Of a stretch of DNA of 64,000 nt, positions 9,061-17,737 are shown one piece after another. The stretch covers positions 1 through 64,000 of the forward strand of contig JABIQM010000005.1 of assembly GCA_018699415.1 (NCBI GenBank). The letters run 5' to 3'. The notes below the pieces were generated by a model. The model was not told the DNA's origin and did no database searches. It saw only the letters and a program-made list of their open reading frames with translations. The first letter of the stretch is position 1; every line of letters begins with the position of its first letter. The stretch is from Acidimicrobiaceae bacterium (GTDB lineage Bacteria; Actinomycetota; Acidimicrobiia; Acidimicrobiales; Aldehydirespiratoraceae). Position numbers and translations under genes: made by a program.

Positions 9061-9227
9061 CGCTTCATGGTGGCACTCCTCTCCGTTCAGGGCACACCCG
9101 GCGGAGGATCATTTGGTTATGGCAAAAAAGAATTAAAGAAACCAGACGTACCGACCGTTAATAATGAGGTGGATGGGCCGATGGAGCCTCTCACAAAGTC
9201 AGCGACGAATGAGGACAAATTCCAATC

Positions 9228-9560
9228 ATGGCTACCATTCGGGCGAGTTGCGAAACCTGCGGCGATGTCGAGCTCACCACCGATGACATCCGGATTCGTG
9301 TTTGCATCGATGACAACCGAGGTGACTACTCGTTCAAGTGCCCTGACTGCGAGATGACTGTGCTCAAGGCCGCCGAGCCTCGCACCATCGATCTTCTTGT
9401 CGCCGCCGGCGTAGTGGTGGACGCTTGGAATCTCCCAGCCGAGATGCAAGAGGCCAAGATCGGCCGACCGATCAGCCACGATGACCTGCTCGAGTTTCAC
9501 AACAAGCTGCACGACAACAACGCGTGGGACATGGCGCTCGCGCACTTGCTCGACAGCTGA
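9228..9560 (+). CDS. Small zinc-ribbon protein of unknown function
   Basis: The 110-residue protein begins with a zinc-ribbon-like pair of CxxC knuckles (CETC near residue 8 and CPDC near residue 38), followed by an acidic helical C-terminal half. I do not recognise a named family. Similar small zinc-ribbon proteins are common near export and RNA genes in actinobacteria, but that is a loose analogy. The start is ATG. The 167-bp gap before it is locally AT-rich (around 9115-9150) and probably holds its promoter, although no clear hexamer pair stands out. Confidence 0.7.
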   Translation: MATIRASCETCGDVELTTDDIRIRVCIDDNRGDYSFKCPDCEMTVLKAAEPRTIDLLVAAGVVVDAWNLPAEMQEAKIGRPISHDDLLEFHNKLHDNNAWDMALAHLLDS

Positions 9561-9567
9561 CTCCCGG

Positions 9568-9579
9568 TAACCTGGCGGT
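9568..9579 (+). promoter_or_regulatory. Probable -10 element of the small membrane protein gene
   Basis: TAACCT at 9568-9573 lies 6 nt before the GTG at 9580, without a ribosome-binding sequence. This fits a leaderless start. Confidence 0.4.
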
Positions 9580-9837
9580 GTGTCCTGGACACTCCTCCTC
9601 CCGGCCGGCGCTCTTGGCCTTGCGCTCATAGCGCTCGCACTCGGACTCCGACTCGTTGAGCGCGAACTCATCTCGCTACGGGTGTCCTTACGCCGATCCG
9701 GTGCCTCCGCTGTGGCCGCTCACGACCTTCAGCGAACTGCGAGGCAGGTCCAGGCTCGTGGCATCGAGATGCGCCTCGATGCGAACCGACGTGTTACCCG
9801 TCCATGGCGCTCCCGATCTCACCGTCACCATCGGTAG
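9580..9837 (+). CDS. Small single-pass membrane protein upstream of tatA
   Basis: The 85-residue product has one N-terminal hydrophobic segment (about residues 3-23: LLLPAGALGLALIALALGL) followed by a strongly basic cytoplasmic tail. No family is recognised. A second GTG two bases upstream is out of frame. Support for translation comes from the TAACCT hexamer 6 nt before the start and from the fit between its neighbours. Its TAG stop forms the first three bases of the TAGGAT hexamer in front of tatA. The very basic C-terminus (RSRSHRHHR) could be non-native, so the call is moderate. Confidence 0.5.
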   Translation: MSWTLLLPAGALGLALIALALGLRLVERELISLRVSLRRSGASAVAAHDLQRTARQVQARGIEMRLDANRRVTRPWRSRSHRHHR

Positions 9838-9848
9838 GATTCGTCGCC
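9835..9848 (+). promoter_or_regulatory. Probable -10 element of tatA
   Basis: TAGGAT at 9835-9840 lies 8 nt before the tatA ATG and includes the stop codon of the preceding small ORF. Confidence 0.45.
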
Positions 9849-10232
9849 ATGGGAAATATCGGAGCGCCTGAAGTACTCGTGATCTTCATCATCGCTCTCA
9901 TCGTCTTGGGTCCGAGCAAGCTTCCCGACGCTGCGCGCCAAGCCGGCAAGGCTATGACAGAGCTCCGTCGACTCTCCAGCGGCTTTCAGCGTGAACTGAA
10001 GGACGCTATGGAGGATCCGCTAGCCGAAGAAAAGGCACGCGAGGCCGGCCGTAAAGAGGTCGCAAAAAGTCGACACCAAAAGGCCCGTCCACTCGCTGAT
10101 ACGCCTCCTCCTAGTGCCGCGGCCTCCGAAAGCACAGAGTCTGACTCCTATACCGGTGACGTATCGCAACCCGCTGCTGAAGTCGAGCCTGGCGATATGC
10201 CCGACACCGGCGCCGCCCCCACCGACCCCTGA
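9849..10232 (+). CDS. tatA: Twin-arginine translocase TatA/TatB-family subunit
   Basis: TatA/B proteins build the pore or receptor that exports folded proteins carrying a twin-arginine signal. The 127-residue product has the short membrane helix (residues 8-20, PEVLVIFIIALIVL), the G-P-S hinge (GPSKLPDAARQ), an amphipathic helix, and a long charged, Pro-rich tail. Its size lies between classical TatA and TatB, and the FQRELKDAMEDP helix resembles TatB-like members, so the exact subtype is uncertain. The ATG at 9849 was chosen over one 45 nt upstream because the conserved helix starts here. tatC follows after 3 nt. Confidence 0.88.
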   Translation: MGNIGAPEVLVIFIIALIVLGPSKLPDAARQAGKAMTELRRLSSGFQRELKDAMEDPLAEEKAREAGRKEVAKSRHQKARPLADTPPPSAAASESTESDSYTGDVSQPAAEVEPGDMPDTGAAPTDP

Positions 10233-10235
10233 CCC

Positions 10236-11015
10236 ATGTCCGATAACTCACACGCGGCACAAATGACGTTGATCGAGCACCTAACCGAGCTTCGTAAACG
10301 TCTGATGGTCTCGTTTTTCGCCATTGGGGTAGGCGCAATCGTTTGTTGGGTCCTGTACGACCAGATTCTCGAGGTACTTCTGCGCCCTTACTGCAATTCA
10401 GTCAAGCCTGGCGAGAATTGCGATCTCATCGTCACAAGCCCGTTGGAACCATTCAACGTCAAGCTCACAGTGGCGGGTTATGGCGGGATCACGCTCGCTA
10501 TCCCGGTCGTGCTCTGGCAAATCTGGCGGTTCATCGCCCCCGGGTTGCACCGCCACGAACGAAAGTATGCAATCCCATTCATTCTCAGTGGGGTCGGCTT
10601 GTTTGTCCTGGGTAGTTGGCTTGCGTATTGGAGTATCCCCAAAGCCTTGGAGTTCCTCGCAAGTATGGGCGGGGAAAACTTCATCGAGTTTTACAAGCCC
10701 ACCGAGTACATCGGCTTCGTAATCAAGATGATCGTGGCCTTCGGCGTTGCCTTCGAATTCCCAATTCTTCTGATCTTTCTCCAGATCCTCGGCATCCTCG
10801 ACAACGAGACTCTGCGGAAGGGTCGGCAGTACGCCATGGTTGGGATTGTGGTGATTGTTGCGGTGATCACCCCGAGCGGCGACCCGTTCACCTTGATGGT
10901 GCTTTCCGTGCCGATGTATCTCTTCTACGAGATCTCCATACTGTTTGGCCGAATCCGAGCCAAACGCCAACAGAAGTCCCGCGCCCAACCCGAAACCGCC
11001 GAAGCCGACGCGTGA
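10236..11015 (+). CDS. tatC: Twin-arginine translocase subunit TatC
   Basis: TatC is the six-helix membrane receptor that binds twin-arginine signal peptides. The 259-residue protein begins with the conserved MTLIEHLTELRKRL. It contains the SPLEPFNVKL periplasmic segment, the FIAPGLHRHERKY loop, the FGVAFEFPI helix with the essential Glu region, and VITPSGDPFTLM near the last helices. The basic C-terminal tail is normal. Its TGA overlaps the GTG of the helicase (GTGA), which ties protein export and the helicase into one transcript, as in other actinobacteria. Confidence 0.95.
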   Translation: MSDNSHAAQMTLIEHLTELRKRLMVSFFAIGVGAIVCWVLYDQILEVLLRPYCNSVKPGENCDLIVTSPLEPFNVKLTVAGYGGITLAIPVVLWQIWRFIAPGLHRHERKYAIPFILSGVGLFVLGSWLAYWSIPKALEFLASMGGENFIEFYKPTEYIGFVIKMIVAFGVAFEFPILLIFLQILGILDNETLRKGRQYAMVGIVVIVAVITPSGDPFTLMVLSVPMYLFYEISILFGRIRAKRQQKSRAQPETAEADA

Positions 11016-13507
11016 GTAATCCGGCTGGCAAAGCCTTCGAGTACGACCGGTTCCAACTTGAAGCGTTCGAGCACATTGACGCGGGGCGGTCGGTGATTGT
11101 CGCCGCGCCGACTGGAAGTGGCAAAACCACGGTGGCCGAACACGCGATCGATCGGGCACTCGGCCGACGACGGCGAGCGTTTTACACGGCGCCGATCAAG
11201 GCTCTAAGTAATCAGAAGTTCCGCGATCTCACCGAGAGAATCGGCGACTCACCCGTGGGCTTGCTCACCGGCGACAATGCGATCAATCCCGACGCGGACA
11301 TCGTGGTCATGACCACAGAGATCCTCCGTAACATGTTGTACGAAGGTCGAAATCTCGACGATCTCGACGTCGTGGTACTCGACGAGGTCCACTATCTCGA
11401 AGATTCGTTCCGCGGGCCGGTCTGGGAGGAAGTCATCCTCCAACTCCCTCAACATGTGGCATTGGTCTGCCTATCGGCCACGGTTTCCAACACCGATGAA
11501 GTCCGCGGGTGGATGGAATCAGTACGAGGCGAGACCGCTGTTGTGGTCGAGACCACCCGTCCTGTTGCCCTCAGCAACATGTATGTCGTCGGCGATCGGC
11601 GAGGGCACCGGGTCCATGTCATCGACACACTCGTCGACGACAAACCAAATCCCGAGGGTCCTCGCTTCGATCCGGACCCGCGTCGGGGCCGAGGTGACCG
11701 ACGAGATCGTCCGAAGTCTCCATGGAGCATTCCGAACCGGTTAGAGGTCGTTGACCTTCTCGAAACTCGCGATCTCCTGCCCGTGATCTGGTTCGTATTC
11801 AGCCGCAAAGGCTGCGACGAAGCCGCCATTACATTGGACCGGGCGGGTGCTCGATTCACGAATAATGACGAGGCAGCCCGTATCCGGGCAATCGCCGAGG
11901 AAAAGCTTTCCGGTCTCCCCGCCGCTGATCTGGCGGTGCTTGATACCGATGCGTTTGTGCGGCGACTCGAACGGGGGATCGCTAGCCATCACGCCGGACT
12001 CGTCCCCGCCGTGAAGGAGGCGGTCGAAGTGTGCTTCGCCGAAGGCATTGTCCGGGTGGTGTTCGCCACGGAAACACTCGCCCTCGGCGTAAACCTTCCA
12101 GCTCGCAGCGTCGTGATCGACAAGCTCACAAAGTTCACGGGCGAGGGGCACCAGGCGCTTACGCCGTCACAGTTCACCCAACTCACTGGACGCGCCGGCC
12201 GCCGGGGCATCGATACCCATGGCGTCGCCGTTGTGCCATGGTCACCGTTTTCTCAGTTCGAACAGGTCTCCTCACTTGCCGGATCCAGTGCGTTCCGGCT
12301 CCGGTCCGCATTCCGACCGACCTACAACATGTCGGTCAATATGCTGGAGCGGCACGGAGCAGATGATGCCCGTGCACTCCTCGCCAGATCCTTCGCCCAG
12401 TACCAGGCAGATGCAAAGGTGTCGATGCTCGAGAATCGGCTAGCCCGAGAACGCCAACGCGTTGCCGAACTGGAAGCGGTGGTCGCCGAACTTCCCCCAG
12501 AGCCCGAAGTCGCCATCACCGAGGACGCCGCTGATTCCATCGCCAACGCGGTGAGCCAGCTACGTCCTGGCGACATCGTTCTCGATGACGATGGCGACAG
12601 GCTCGCCGTGCTCGGTGTGAGCTGGCGAAAGGGAGGCCGAGCCCGCATCCGCCTCGTCGGCGAAACCTCTCGCGAACACCGGTGGGATCTTGGTGAGCTT
12701 GAGCGTGCACCTTGGACGGTAGGCAATATCAAGCTCCCGTTTCCTATGGCACCTGAGCGGGCCGACTACCGCTCCGATGTAGCTAACCGGCTCAAGCGAA
12801 GCGGCGTGAAAACCACCAAGCGGGCTCGCCGCCGTCGTGGAGAAGATCCACGAGCCAGCCTCGAGCGAGCAAAGCGAGAGGTCGATATGCTCCGACGCCA
12901 AGCACGGCGCGACAGTGCATCAATCGCTCGCCGTTTCGATGCCGTGTGTGGAGTACTCCGGGACCGAAGCCATCTCGCCGACTGGACCGTCACCGACTCT
13001 GGACACCTACTTCGACGGGTGTACCACGAGCTCGATCTACTGGTGGCCGAGTCCATCGGTGCCGGGATCTTCGATGGACTCTCTGCTGCCGAGCTTGCAT
13101 CAGTTGCCAGCTGTTTGACCTATGAGCATCGAAGTGCCGGCCCCGCACCAGAGCCTCGATTCCCCAGCAAGACAGCATTCACGAGACACCGTGACATGGA
13201 CCGACTCGCTCGCGACATCGGGCGAGTAGAGCGCCACCATGGTGTACCTGAATCCCGCCTTCCCGACCCCGGCTTCGCCGCGATCGCGCACAGTTGGGCA
13301 ACCGGAGACGACCTCAGTGTGATTCTTGGGGCCGTCGACGACCTCACGGCCGGTGATTTTGTTCGCAATGTCAAGCAGTTGATCGACCTTCTCCGCCAAA
13401 TCGGAATGTGCACGTCGACCCCGGCGACTGCCAGCGCTGCCCGCGCAGCCGCCGAGAGCATCCATCGAGGCGTCGTCGCCCTCTCCGGCTCCGTCACTAC
13501 GCCGTGA
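11012..13507 (+). CDS. helY: DEVH-box RNA helicase of the HelY/Mtr4-Ski2 type
   Basis: This is a superfamily 2 helicase related to eukaryotic Ski2/Mtr4 RNA helicases; mycobacterial HelY is the nearest named relative. The 831-residue protein has Walker A APTGSGKTT (32-40), DEVH (124-127), the SAT motif (155-157), motif V ALGVNLPARSVV, and motif VI QLTGRAGRRGID. A charged, helical C-terminal half follows, with KOW-like and Arg/Lys-rich stretches. The GTG start at 11012 overlaps the tatC stop; the frame is open further upstream, but that part is antisense-like and inside tatC. The role in RNA turnover is inferred from the family. Confidence 0.9.
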   Translation: MSNPAGKAFEYDRFQLEAFEHIDAGRSVIVAAPTGSGKTTVAEHAIDRALGRRRRAFYTAPIKALSNQKFRDLTERIGDSPVGLLTGDNAINPDADIVVMTTEILRNMLYEGRNLDDLDVVVLDEVHYLEDSFRGPVWEEVILQLPQHVALVCLSATVSNTDEVRGWMESVRGETAVVVETTRPVALSNMYVVGDRRGHRVHVIDTLVDDKPNPEGPRFDPDPRRGRGDRRDRPKSPWSIPNRLEVVDLLETRDLLPVIWFVFSRKGCDEAAITLDRAGARFTNNDEAARIRAIAEEKLSGLPAADLAVLDTDAFVRRLERGIASHHAGLVPAVKEAVEVCFAEGIVRVVFATETLALGVNLPARSVVIDKLTKFTGEGHQALTPSQFTQLTGRAGRRGIDTHGVAVVPWSPFSQFEQVSSLAGSSAFRLRSAFRPTYNMSVNMLERHGADDARALLARSFAQYQADAKVSMLENRLARERQRVAELEAVVAELPPEPEVAITEDAADSIANAVSQLRPGDIVLDDDGDRLAVLGVSWRKGGRARIRLVGETSREHRWDLGELERAPWTVGNIKLPFPMAPERADYRSDVANRLKRSGVKTTKRARRRRGEDPRASLERAKREVDMLRRQARRDSASIARRFDAVCGVLRDRSHLADWTVTDSGHLLRRVYHELDLLVAESIGAGIFDGLSAAELASVASCLTYEHRSAGPAPEPRFPSKTAFTRHRDMDRLARDIGRVERHHGVPESRLPDPGFAAIAHSWATGDDLSVILGAVDDLTAGDFVRNVKQLIDLLRQIGMCTSTPATASAARAAAESIHRGVVALSGSVTTP

Positions 13508-13541
13508 ACGCTCGCCGGCTCAATGCTTCCGCGTGCAAGCT

Positions 13542-14156
13542 ATGAGTGTTGAACGCAACCAGGACTGGGGCGAAGTCGCCGAGGTCCCCGATGGCATCGA
13601 ATGGTTTTCGAGCGACCGAGCTGCATCCGTCGCGATTTCAACCGCTCGTCGAGCCAATAAGCCCCTTCCTCAAGTTGGCCTCACCGGTGGTGATCTGTAC
13701 CAAACACTCGGAGGAGGTTTCCGGTCAACGCCGCCAGCGCAGGGAACCCCAGCGACCAAGCTCTCGATAGATCTTGGCGCTGCGTTACTCGACGGGAAGC
13801 TTCATTGGTTCCTCGCCCATCTGGTTGCACGACGGTCATGGCTACGTGGACCGGTCGTCGTCGCGGCGAACGCCGCCCATCTCGGCTCGTGGAACATCGC
13901 TCCGAAGGCCCACCCGGGCGATGGACGACTCGACACCCTGGAGGCAAGCCTCGCATTCAGTGACCGGCTGAAGGCTCGGAGCCGATTGCCGCTCGGTACA
14001 CATGTGCCGCATCCTGACATCACAATGCGGCGCTCGAAGGCAAGCCAGTGGGAGTTCAAGCGAGGCATGCCGATATATCTCGATGGGACACGTACCGCCG
14101 TTGTACATTCCCTAAGCATCCGACTTGAGATAGATGCCCTCGACGTCTGGATCTAG
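13542..14156 (+). CDS. Stand-alone lipid/diacylglycerol-kinase C-terminal-like domain protein
   Basis: The 204-residue protein resembles only the C-terminal beta-sandwich domain of YegS/DgkB-type lipid kinases. It has a central NAAHLGSWNIAPKAHPGDGRLD block (compare the kinase pattern of a small residue, G, then aP.A.pdDG.LD), followed by lPLGTHVPHPDI and a strand ending in YLDGT. The N-terminal nucleotide-binding domain with GGDGT is absent, and no partner encoding it lies nearby. The start is either ATG 13542 or GTG 13533. It may bind lipid without kinase activity, or complement a separate catalytic domain. Function unknown. Confidence 0.6.
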   Translation: MSVERNQDWGEVAEVPDGIEWFSSDRAASVAISTARRANKPLPQVGLTGGDLYQTLGGGFRSTPPAQGTPATKLSIDLGAALLDGKLHWFLAHLVARRSWLRGPVVVAANAAHLGSWNIAPKAHPGDGRLDTLEASLAFSDRLKARSRLPLGTHVPHPDITMRRSKASQWEFKRGMPIYLDGTRTAVVHSLSIRLEIDALDVWI

Positions 14157-14219
14157 ACGGAGCAACGTATGCCCCCTCGTCACGCAAGAGCGGACGACCT
14201 AGCAAAGGTTCGTCAGAGC

Positions 14220-14231
14220 TAGCATCACGCC
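14220..14231 (+). promoter_or_regulatory. Probable -10 element of the M20 amidohydrolase gene
   Basis: TAGCAT at 14220-14225 lies 6 nt before the ATG at 14232, without a Shine-Dalgarno sequence. Confidence 0.45.
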
Positions 14232-15407
14232 ATGGATGCAGCCGAAGCCAAACTCCGTGTACGCGCACAAATTGAAAAACTGGCGCCGACCCTTATCGAA
14301 CTGTCCCACGCTATTCACGAACGGCCTGAACTCAACTTTGAGGAGCACTTCGCCCACGACGCGCTGACCGGCACGTTGGAGGACAACGGCATTGACGTGC
14401 AACGGGGCGCCTACGACATGCCCACTGCCTTTGACGCCCGCGTTGGCACGGGCGGTCCACACATCGCGGTCTGCTGCGAGTACGACGCACTGCCCGAGAT
14501 CGGTCATGCGTGCGGTCACAACGTCATCGCCGCTGCCGGATTGGGAGCAGGACTTGGCGCAGCGGCGGTGGCCGAGGCGCTCGGAGGCTCGCTCGCCATC
14601 CTCGGCACCCCTGCCGAAGAAGGCGGCGGCGGCAAGGAGTTCATGATTCGGCGCGGGGCATTCGACAATATCGACGCCGCAATGATGGTCCATCCGGCCG
14701 ACCGCGACCTCCGCACCATGCATACGATCGCGATTCATACGATGGACGTCGAGTATCAAGGTCTAGCCGCGCACGCAGCTGCAGCACCAGAAAAAGGACT
14801 CAACGCCCTCGACGCGGCCGTGCTCGGATACAACAACGTGGCTGCGCTGCGCCAACACATCAATCCGGCTGAGCGCATCCATGGCGTCTTCACCGACGGA
14901 GGCGTCAAGCCGAATATCGTTCCCTCCCATGCCGCCGCCCAGTGGTACGTACGGTCTGGCAACATGGACTCACTCGAGGTATTGAAGGACCGCGTGCTCG
15001 CATGTCTGCATGGCGGCGCCCACGCTGCTGGCTGTCAGATGACTCACAAATGGAATGATCCACCGTTCTACGACATGATCGATAACACTCCGCTGCTCGA
15101 TGCATACGTTCGCAACGCTTCTGAAGTCGGCCGCGTTGTGATTCCGGAGGAACCCGGAAAGATCGTCGTCGGCTCTACCGATATGGGAAATGTGAGCTAC
15201 GCGGTGCCCGCCATTCATCCGATGATTCAGTGCGCTCCAGAAGGTACGGCGATCCACACAGAGGAATTCGCCCGTCATACGAATACCGAGCAGGCCGACC
15301 AGGCAGTGATCGAGGGTGCACTATCGATGGCCTTCACCATCGTCGACTGCTGGGCTGATGCCCAGACCATGGACGTGATCCGCGGTGACTTCCAACCCAA
15401 CGCATAA
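14232..15407 (+). CDS. M20 family amidohydrolase (AbgB/PM20D2-like)
   Basis: This zinc-dependent cytoplasmic amidohydrolase would split an acyl or peptide amide bond. The 391-residue sequence has metal and active-site motifs typical of the aminoacylase branch: CCEYDALPEIGHACGHN, then GTPAEEGGGGK with the catalytic Glu pair, and HTEEFARHT near the C-terminus. A dimerisation domain is inserted around residues 175-290. It is most like p-aminobenzoyl-glutamate or beta-alanyl-lysine dipeptidase relatives, but the substrate is not readable. The stop TAA is part of the TAAGGT hexamer before the next gene. Confidence 0.85.
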   Translation: MDAAEAKLRVRAQIEKLAPTLIELSHAIHERPELNFEEHFAHDALTGTLEDNGIDVQRGAYDMPTAFDARVGTGGPHIAVCCEYDALPEIGHACGHNVIAAAGLGAGLGAAAVAEALGGSLAILGTPAEEGGGGKEFMIRRGAFDNIDAAMMVHPADRDLRTMHTIAIHTMDVEYQGLAAHAAAAPEKGLNALDAAVLGYNNVAALRQHINPAERIHGVFTDGGVKPNIVPSHAAAQWYVRSGNMDSLEVLKDRVLACLHGGAHAAGCQMTHKWNDPPFYDMIDNTPLLDAYVRNASEVGRVVIPEEPGKIVVGSTDMGNVSYAVPAIHPMIQCAPEGTAIHTEEFARHTNTEQADQAVIEGALSMAFTIVDCWADAQTMDVIRGDFQPNA

Positions 15408-15419
15408 GGTCACCGTCGC
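15405..15419 (+). promoter_or_regulatory. Probable -10 element of the ThyX-like gene
   Basis: TAAGGT at 15405-15410 overlaps the stop of the M20 gene and lies 9 nt before the ATG at 15420. Confidence 0.35.
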
Positions 15420-17039
15420 ATGACGGTCTACATTGCCGAAGAATTCACCGCCGCTGAGGCCGACGTTCTTCGTCGTTACTTCACGAACCTTGACCAGCCT
15501 GTCTTTGCTCTGGTCAATCTTCCGGAGGTTGTGAAGGGGGCACTGTTCGCCCGTTACTCACGCACTGCCCTCAGCCTCCGTCGACTCTTTCTCAAGGAGT
15601 TCGTAGGCGAACTTGATATTGAGGGTGATCGGTCCATTGACGCCACCGTCGGTCTTCGGCGCGCCGAGGAACTCTACGACACTGTCTTCTTCGAATATGG
15701 CGATGACAGCGTGGCCCAACTTGGCGGCGTTCACCTGGCCTGTGAGCAGGCATCGAACGTGCTCACAAAAATTCTTGAGTGGGGGCGCCTCATGTCGTAC
15801 CTCGAGCAGTCCACTCGATACATCGCCTATGACCAGCGTCTCGGTGGACGGTACCGGTACTACCGAGATCCGGAAATTCTCACGTCAGCACTGGGTACTC
15901 GCTATGTGGCCGACATGGACCGCATGTTCGACGGCTACTCAGGGCTGGTTCCCCAACTTCAAGAATTCTTTCGGGCGGTTGAACCCAAAGACCCAGCCGA
16001 CAGCGACTTTGCGTACCGCACCGCGATCAAGGCCCGGGCCTTGGATTCCATCCGAGGCATGCTTCCTTCCGCTTCCTTGTCCAACGTGGGTATTTACGGC
16101 ACCGGTCAGGCCTACGAGGCATTGCTGTTGCGAATGCGAGCACACCCGCTACCTGAAGCCCGTACCTACGCCGACATGATGCTCACGGAACTCCGCAAGG
16201 TCGTCCCGTCGTTCCTGAAACGAGTCGATATACCCGATCGCGGGGTGCGAACCTCTGGCTACATGTCTGACAACCACCACACCATGGAAGCATTGACCGA
16301 CACGATCTTTGGCGACTCGGTCGGCGGTCCTGTTGGTGATGACACACTCGAACTCGTCGACTTCGATCCGGATGGTGAAATCAAGGTCGTAACCGCCATT
16401 CTGTATCCCCACACTTCATTGTCGGAACGCACCGTTGATGCGCGGGTGCGCCAGATGACAGTCGACGAACGATTAGACATCATTAAGGGCTACGTCGGCA
16501 ATCGCAGCAATCGACGCCACCGTCCTGGGCGCGCCTTCGAACGTACCGATTACCGCTTCGATGTGTTGGGTGATTATGGCGCGTTTCGAGATCTCCAGCG
16601 CCACCGGATGCTGACCATTGACTGGCAGCAACTGTCCACGCGGCACGGCTACGTCCGACCAGCAGCGGTTGACGCTGCTGGCGTTGCCGATCAGTTCGAC
16701 TCGGTGATGGAGCGAAGTGCGGCCCTCTACACCGACCTTGCCGAGGACCATCCCGCTCAGGCGTCCTACGCTGTCTCACTGGCCTATCGGGTGCGGTACT
16801 CGATGCAGTTCAACGCACGCGAGGCCATGCACATGTTGGAGCTTCGTACAGGCCCTCAGGGCCATGAGGCCTACCGTCGGGTATGTCAGCGTATGCACAC
16901 GCAGATCAGCGAGATAGCAGGGCACAAGGCGCTTGCAGAAGCGATGAAATTTGTGGACCACAGCGTCGAGCCCACATTGGGTCGGCTTGAGGCACAGCGA
17001 CGGGCAGACGAGAAGCGCAGCGGCCGTGACAGTGGCTGA
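15420..17039 (+). CDS. Double-length ThyX-like (FAD-dependent thymidylate synthase fold) protein
   Basis: ThyX methylates dUMP using FAD and is normally 220-250 residues with the signature RHRx7S. This 539-residue protein looks like two ThyX folds in tandem. Half one (about 1-260) has YGDDSVAQLGG and WGRLMSYLEQSTRY (121-134), which aligns with the signature but has WGR in place of RHR while keeping the Ser (131). Half two (about 320-520) keeps RHR (394-396, LQRHRMLTIDWQQLSTRHGY), with the next Ser displaced by two residues, and has LELRTGPQGHEAYRR near its end, like the ThyX C-terminus. Whether it makes dTMP is unknown. No other thymidylate synthase is in the window. Confidence 0.75.
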   Translation: MTVYIAEEFTAAEADVLRRYFTNLDQPVFALVNLPEVVKGALFARYSRTALSLRRLFLKEFVGELDIEGDRSIDATVGLRRAEELYDTVFFEYGDDSVAQLGGVHLACEQASNVLTKILEWGRLMSYLEQSTRYIAYDQRLGGRYRYYRDPEILTSALGTRYVADMDRMFDGYSGLVPQLQEFFRAVEPKDPADSDFAYRTAIKARALDSIRGMLPSASLSNVGIYGTGQAYEALLLRMRAHPLPEARTYADMMLTELRKVVPSFLKRVDIPDRGVRTSGYMSDNHHTMEALTDTIFGDSVGGPVGDDTLELVDFDPDGEIKVVTAILYPHTSLSERTVDARVRQMTVDERLDIIKGYVGNRSNRRHRPGRAFERTDYRFDVLGDYGAFRDLQRHRMLTIDWQQLSTRHGYVRPAAVDAAGVADQFDSVMERSAALYTDLAEDHPAQASYAVSLAYRVRYSMQFNAREAMHMLELRTGPQGHEAYRRVCQRMHTQISEIAGHKALAEAMKFVDHSVEPTLGRLEAQRRADEKRSGRDSG

Positions 17040-17249
17040 GGCGAGACAGAAGCTATCGCCGAGGGCGTCGGTCGTGACGCTCAGCCGACAATACGTAACA
17101 GCTTTCAGGTCCTCGGGCCAATGAAATGAGCGACAACGCACCACCATTTGCAGATTCAGTGGTCGAAATCCACCGCCTACGCAGTTGATTCGGGCATGAT
17201 CCTGACTTGCTCGGGTGACGCAAGCGACACTGAAATGTGTCATTTGAGG

Positions 17250-17277
17250 TTGCACCGCGTCAGTCAGTGTCTATGAT
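17250..17277 (+). promoter_or_regulatory. Sigma-70-type promoter upstream of the acidic zinc-ribbon gene
   Basis: TTGCAC (17250-17255) and TATGAT (17272-17277) are separated by 16 bp. Transcription would start near 17284, giving a leader of about 22 nt before the ATG at 17306. The rest of the 266-bp gap (17040-17305) shows nothing else. Confidence 0.55.
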
Positions 17278-17305
17278 CCGCCGAACACCCCCGACCAGGT
17301 AGCAC

Positions 17306-17737
17306 ATGTCCGAAGAAGACGACACCCCTGAAGAACAGTCACTCGAAGAACTCGCTGAGGAGGAACTCAGCGATGGCGAGCTTGATGAAGATGAGGACGA
17401 CGGCGTTGCCGACGCCTTTGAAGATGAAGATGAAGATGAGGACGACGTAGAGACTCCTGCCTCTCCTGACGATGATGACGATGACGATGACGAGGTCGAA
17501 GCAGATCTCGACGCAATCCTCAAAGTTCGGATCGCCGCCGGCGATGACGACGATGAGGACGACGACGAGGACAAACCTCTAATCAAGAAGGCGACGCCTC
17601 CAGGCGAGGCCGAACCCGTACAGGCCAAACAGGACCATGAGTTCCTCTGCCCGGCGTGCTTCCTTCTCGTCAACAACGCCGCCGTCTCCGACAGCGAATG
17701 CCCCCATTGTGGAGAACCGTTGGGCGACATTTCGTGA
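17306..17737 (+). CDS. Acidic protein with C-terminal zinc ribbon (DUF4193-like)
   Basis: The 143-residue protein is dominated by Asp and Glu over residues 3-90, including a run of eight Asp. It ends in a compact zinc ribbon: CPACFLLVNNAAVSDSECPHC, two CxxC knuckles 15 residues apart. The EFLCPACFLLV part resembles the zinc ribbon of the actinobacterial DUF4193 family, whose function is unknown. The acidic tract could mimic nucleic acid or contact a basic partner, but that is speculation. Its stop overlaps the next start (GTGA). A clear promoter lies at 17250-17277. Confidence 0.75.
   Translation: MSEEDDTPEEQSLEELAEEELSDGELDEDEDDGVADAFEDEDEDEDDVETPASPDDDDDDDDEVEADLDAILKVRIAAGDDDDEDDDEDKPLIKKATPPGEAEPVQAKQDHEFLCPACFLLVNNAAVSDSECPHCGEPLGDIS

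Noticed and set aside
10616-11011. In-frame upstream extension of the helicase gene
   Set aside because: It lies wholly inside tatC in another frame and has no helicase-like sequence; the GTG in the GTGA overlap at 11012 starts just before the conserved region.
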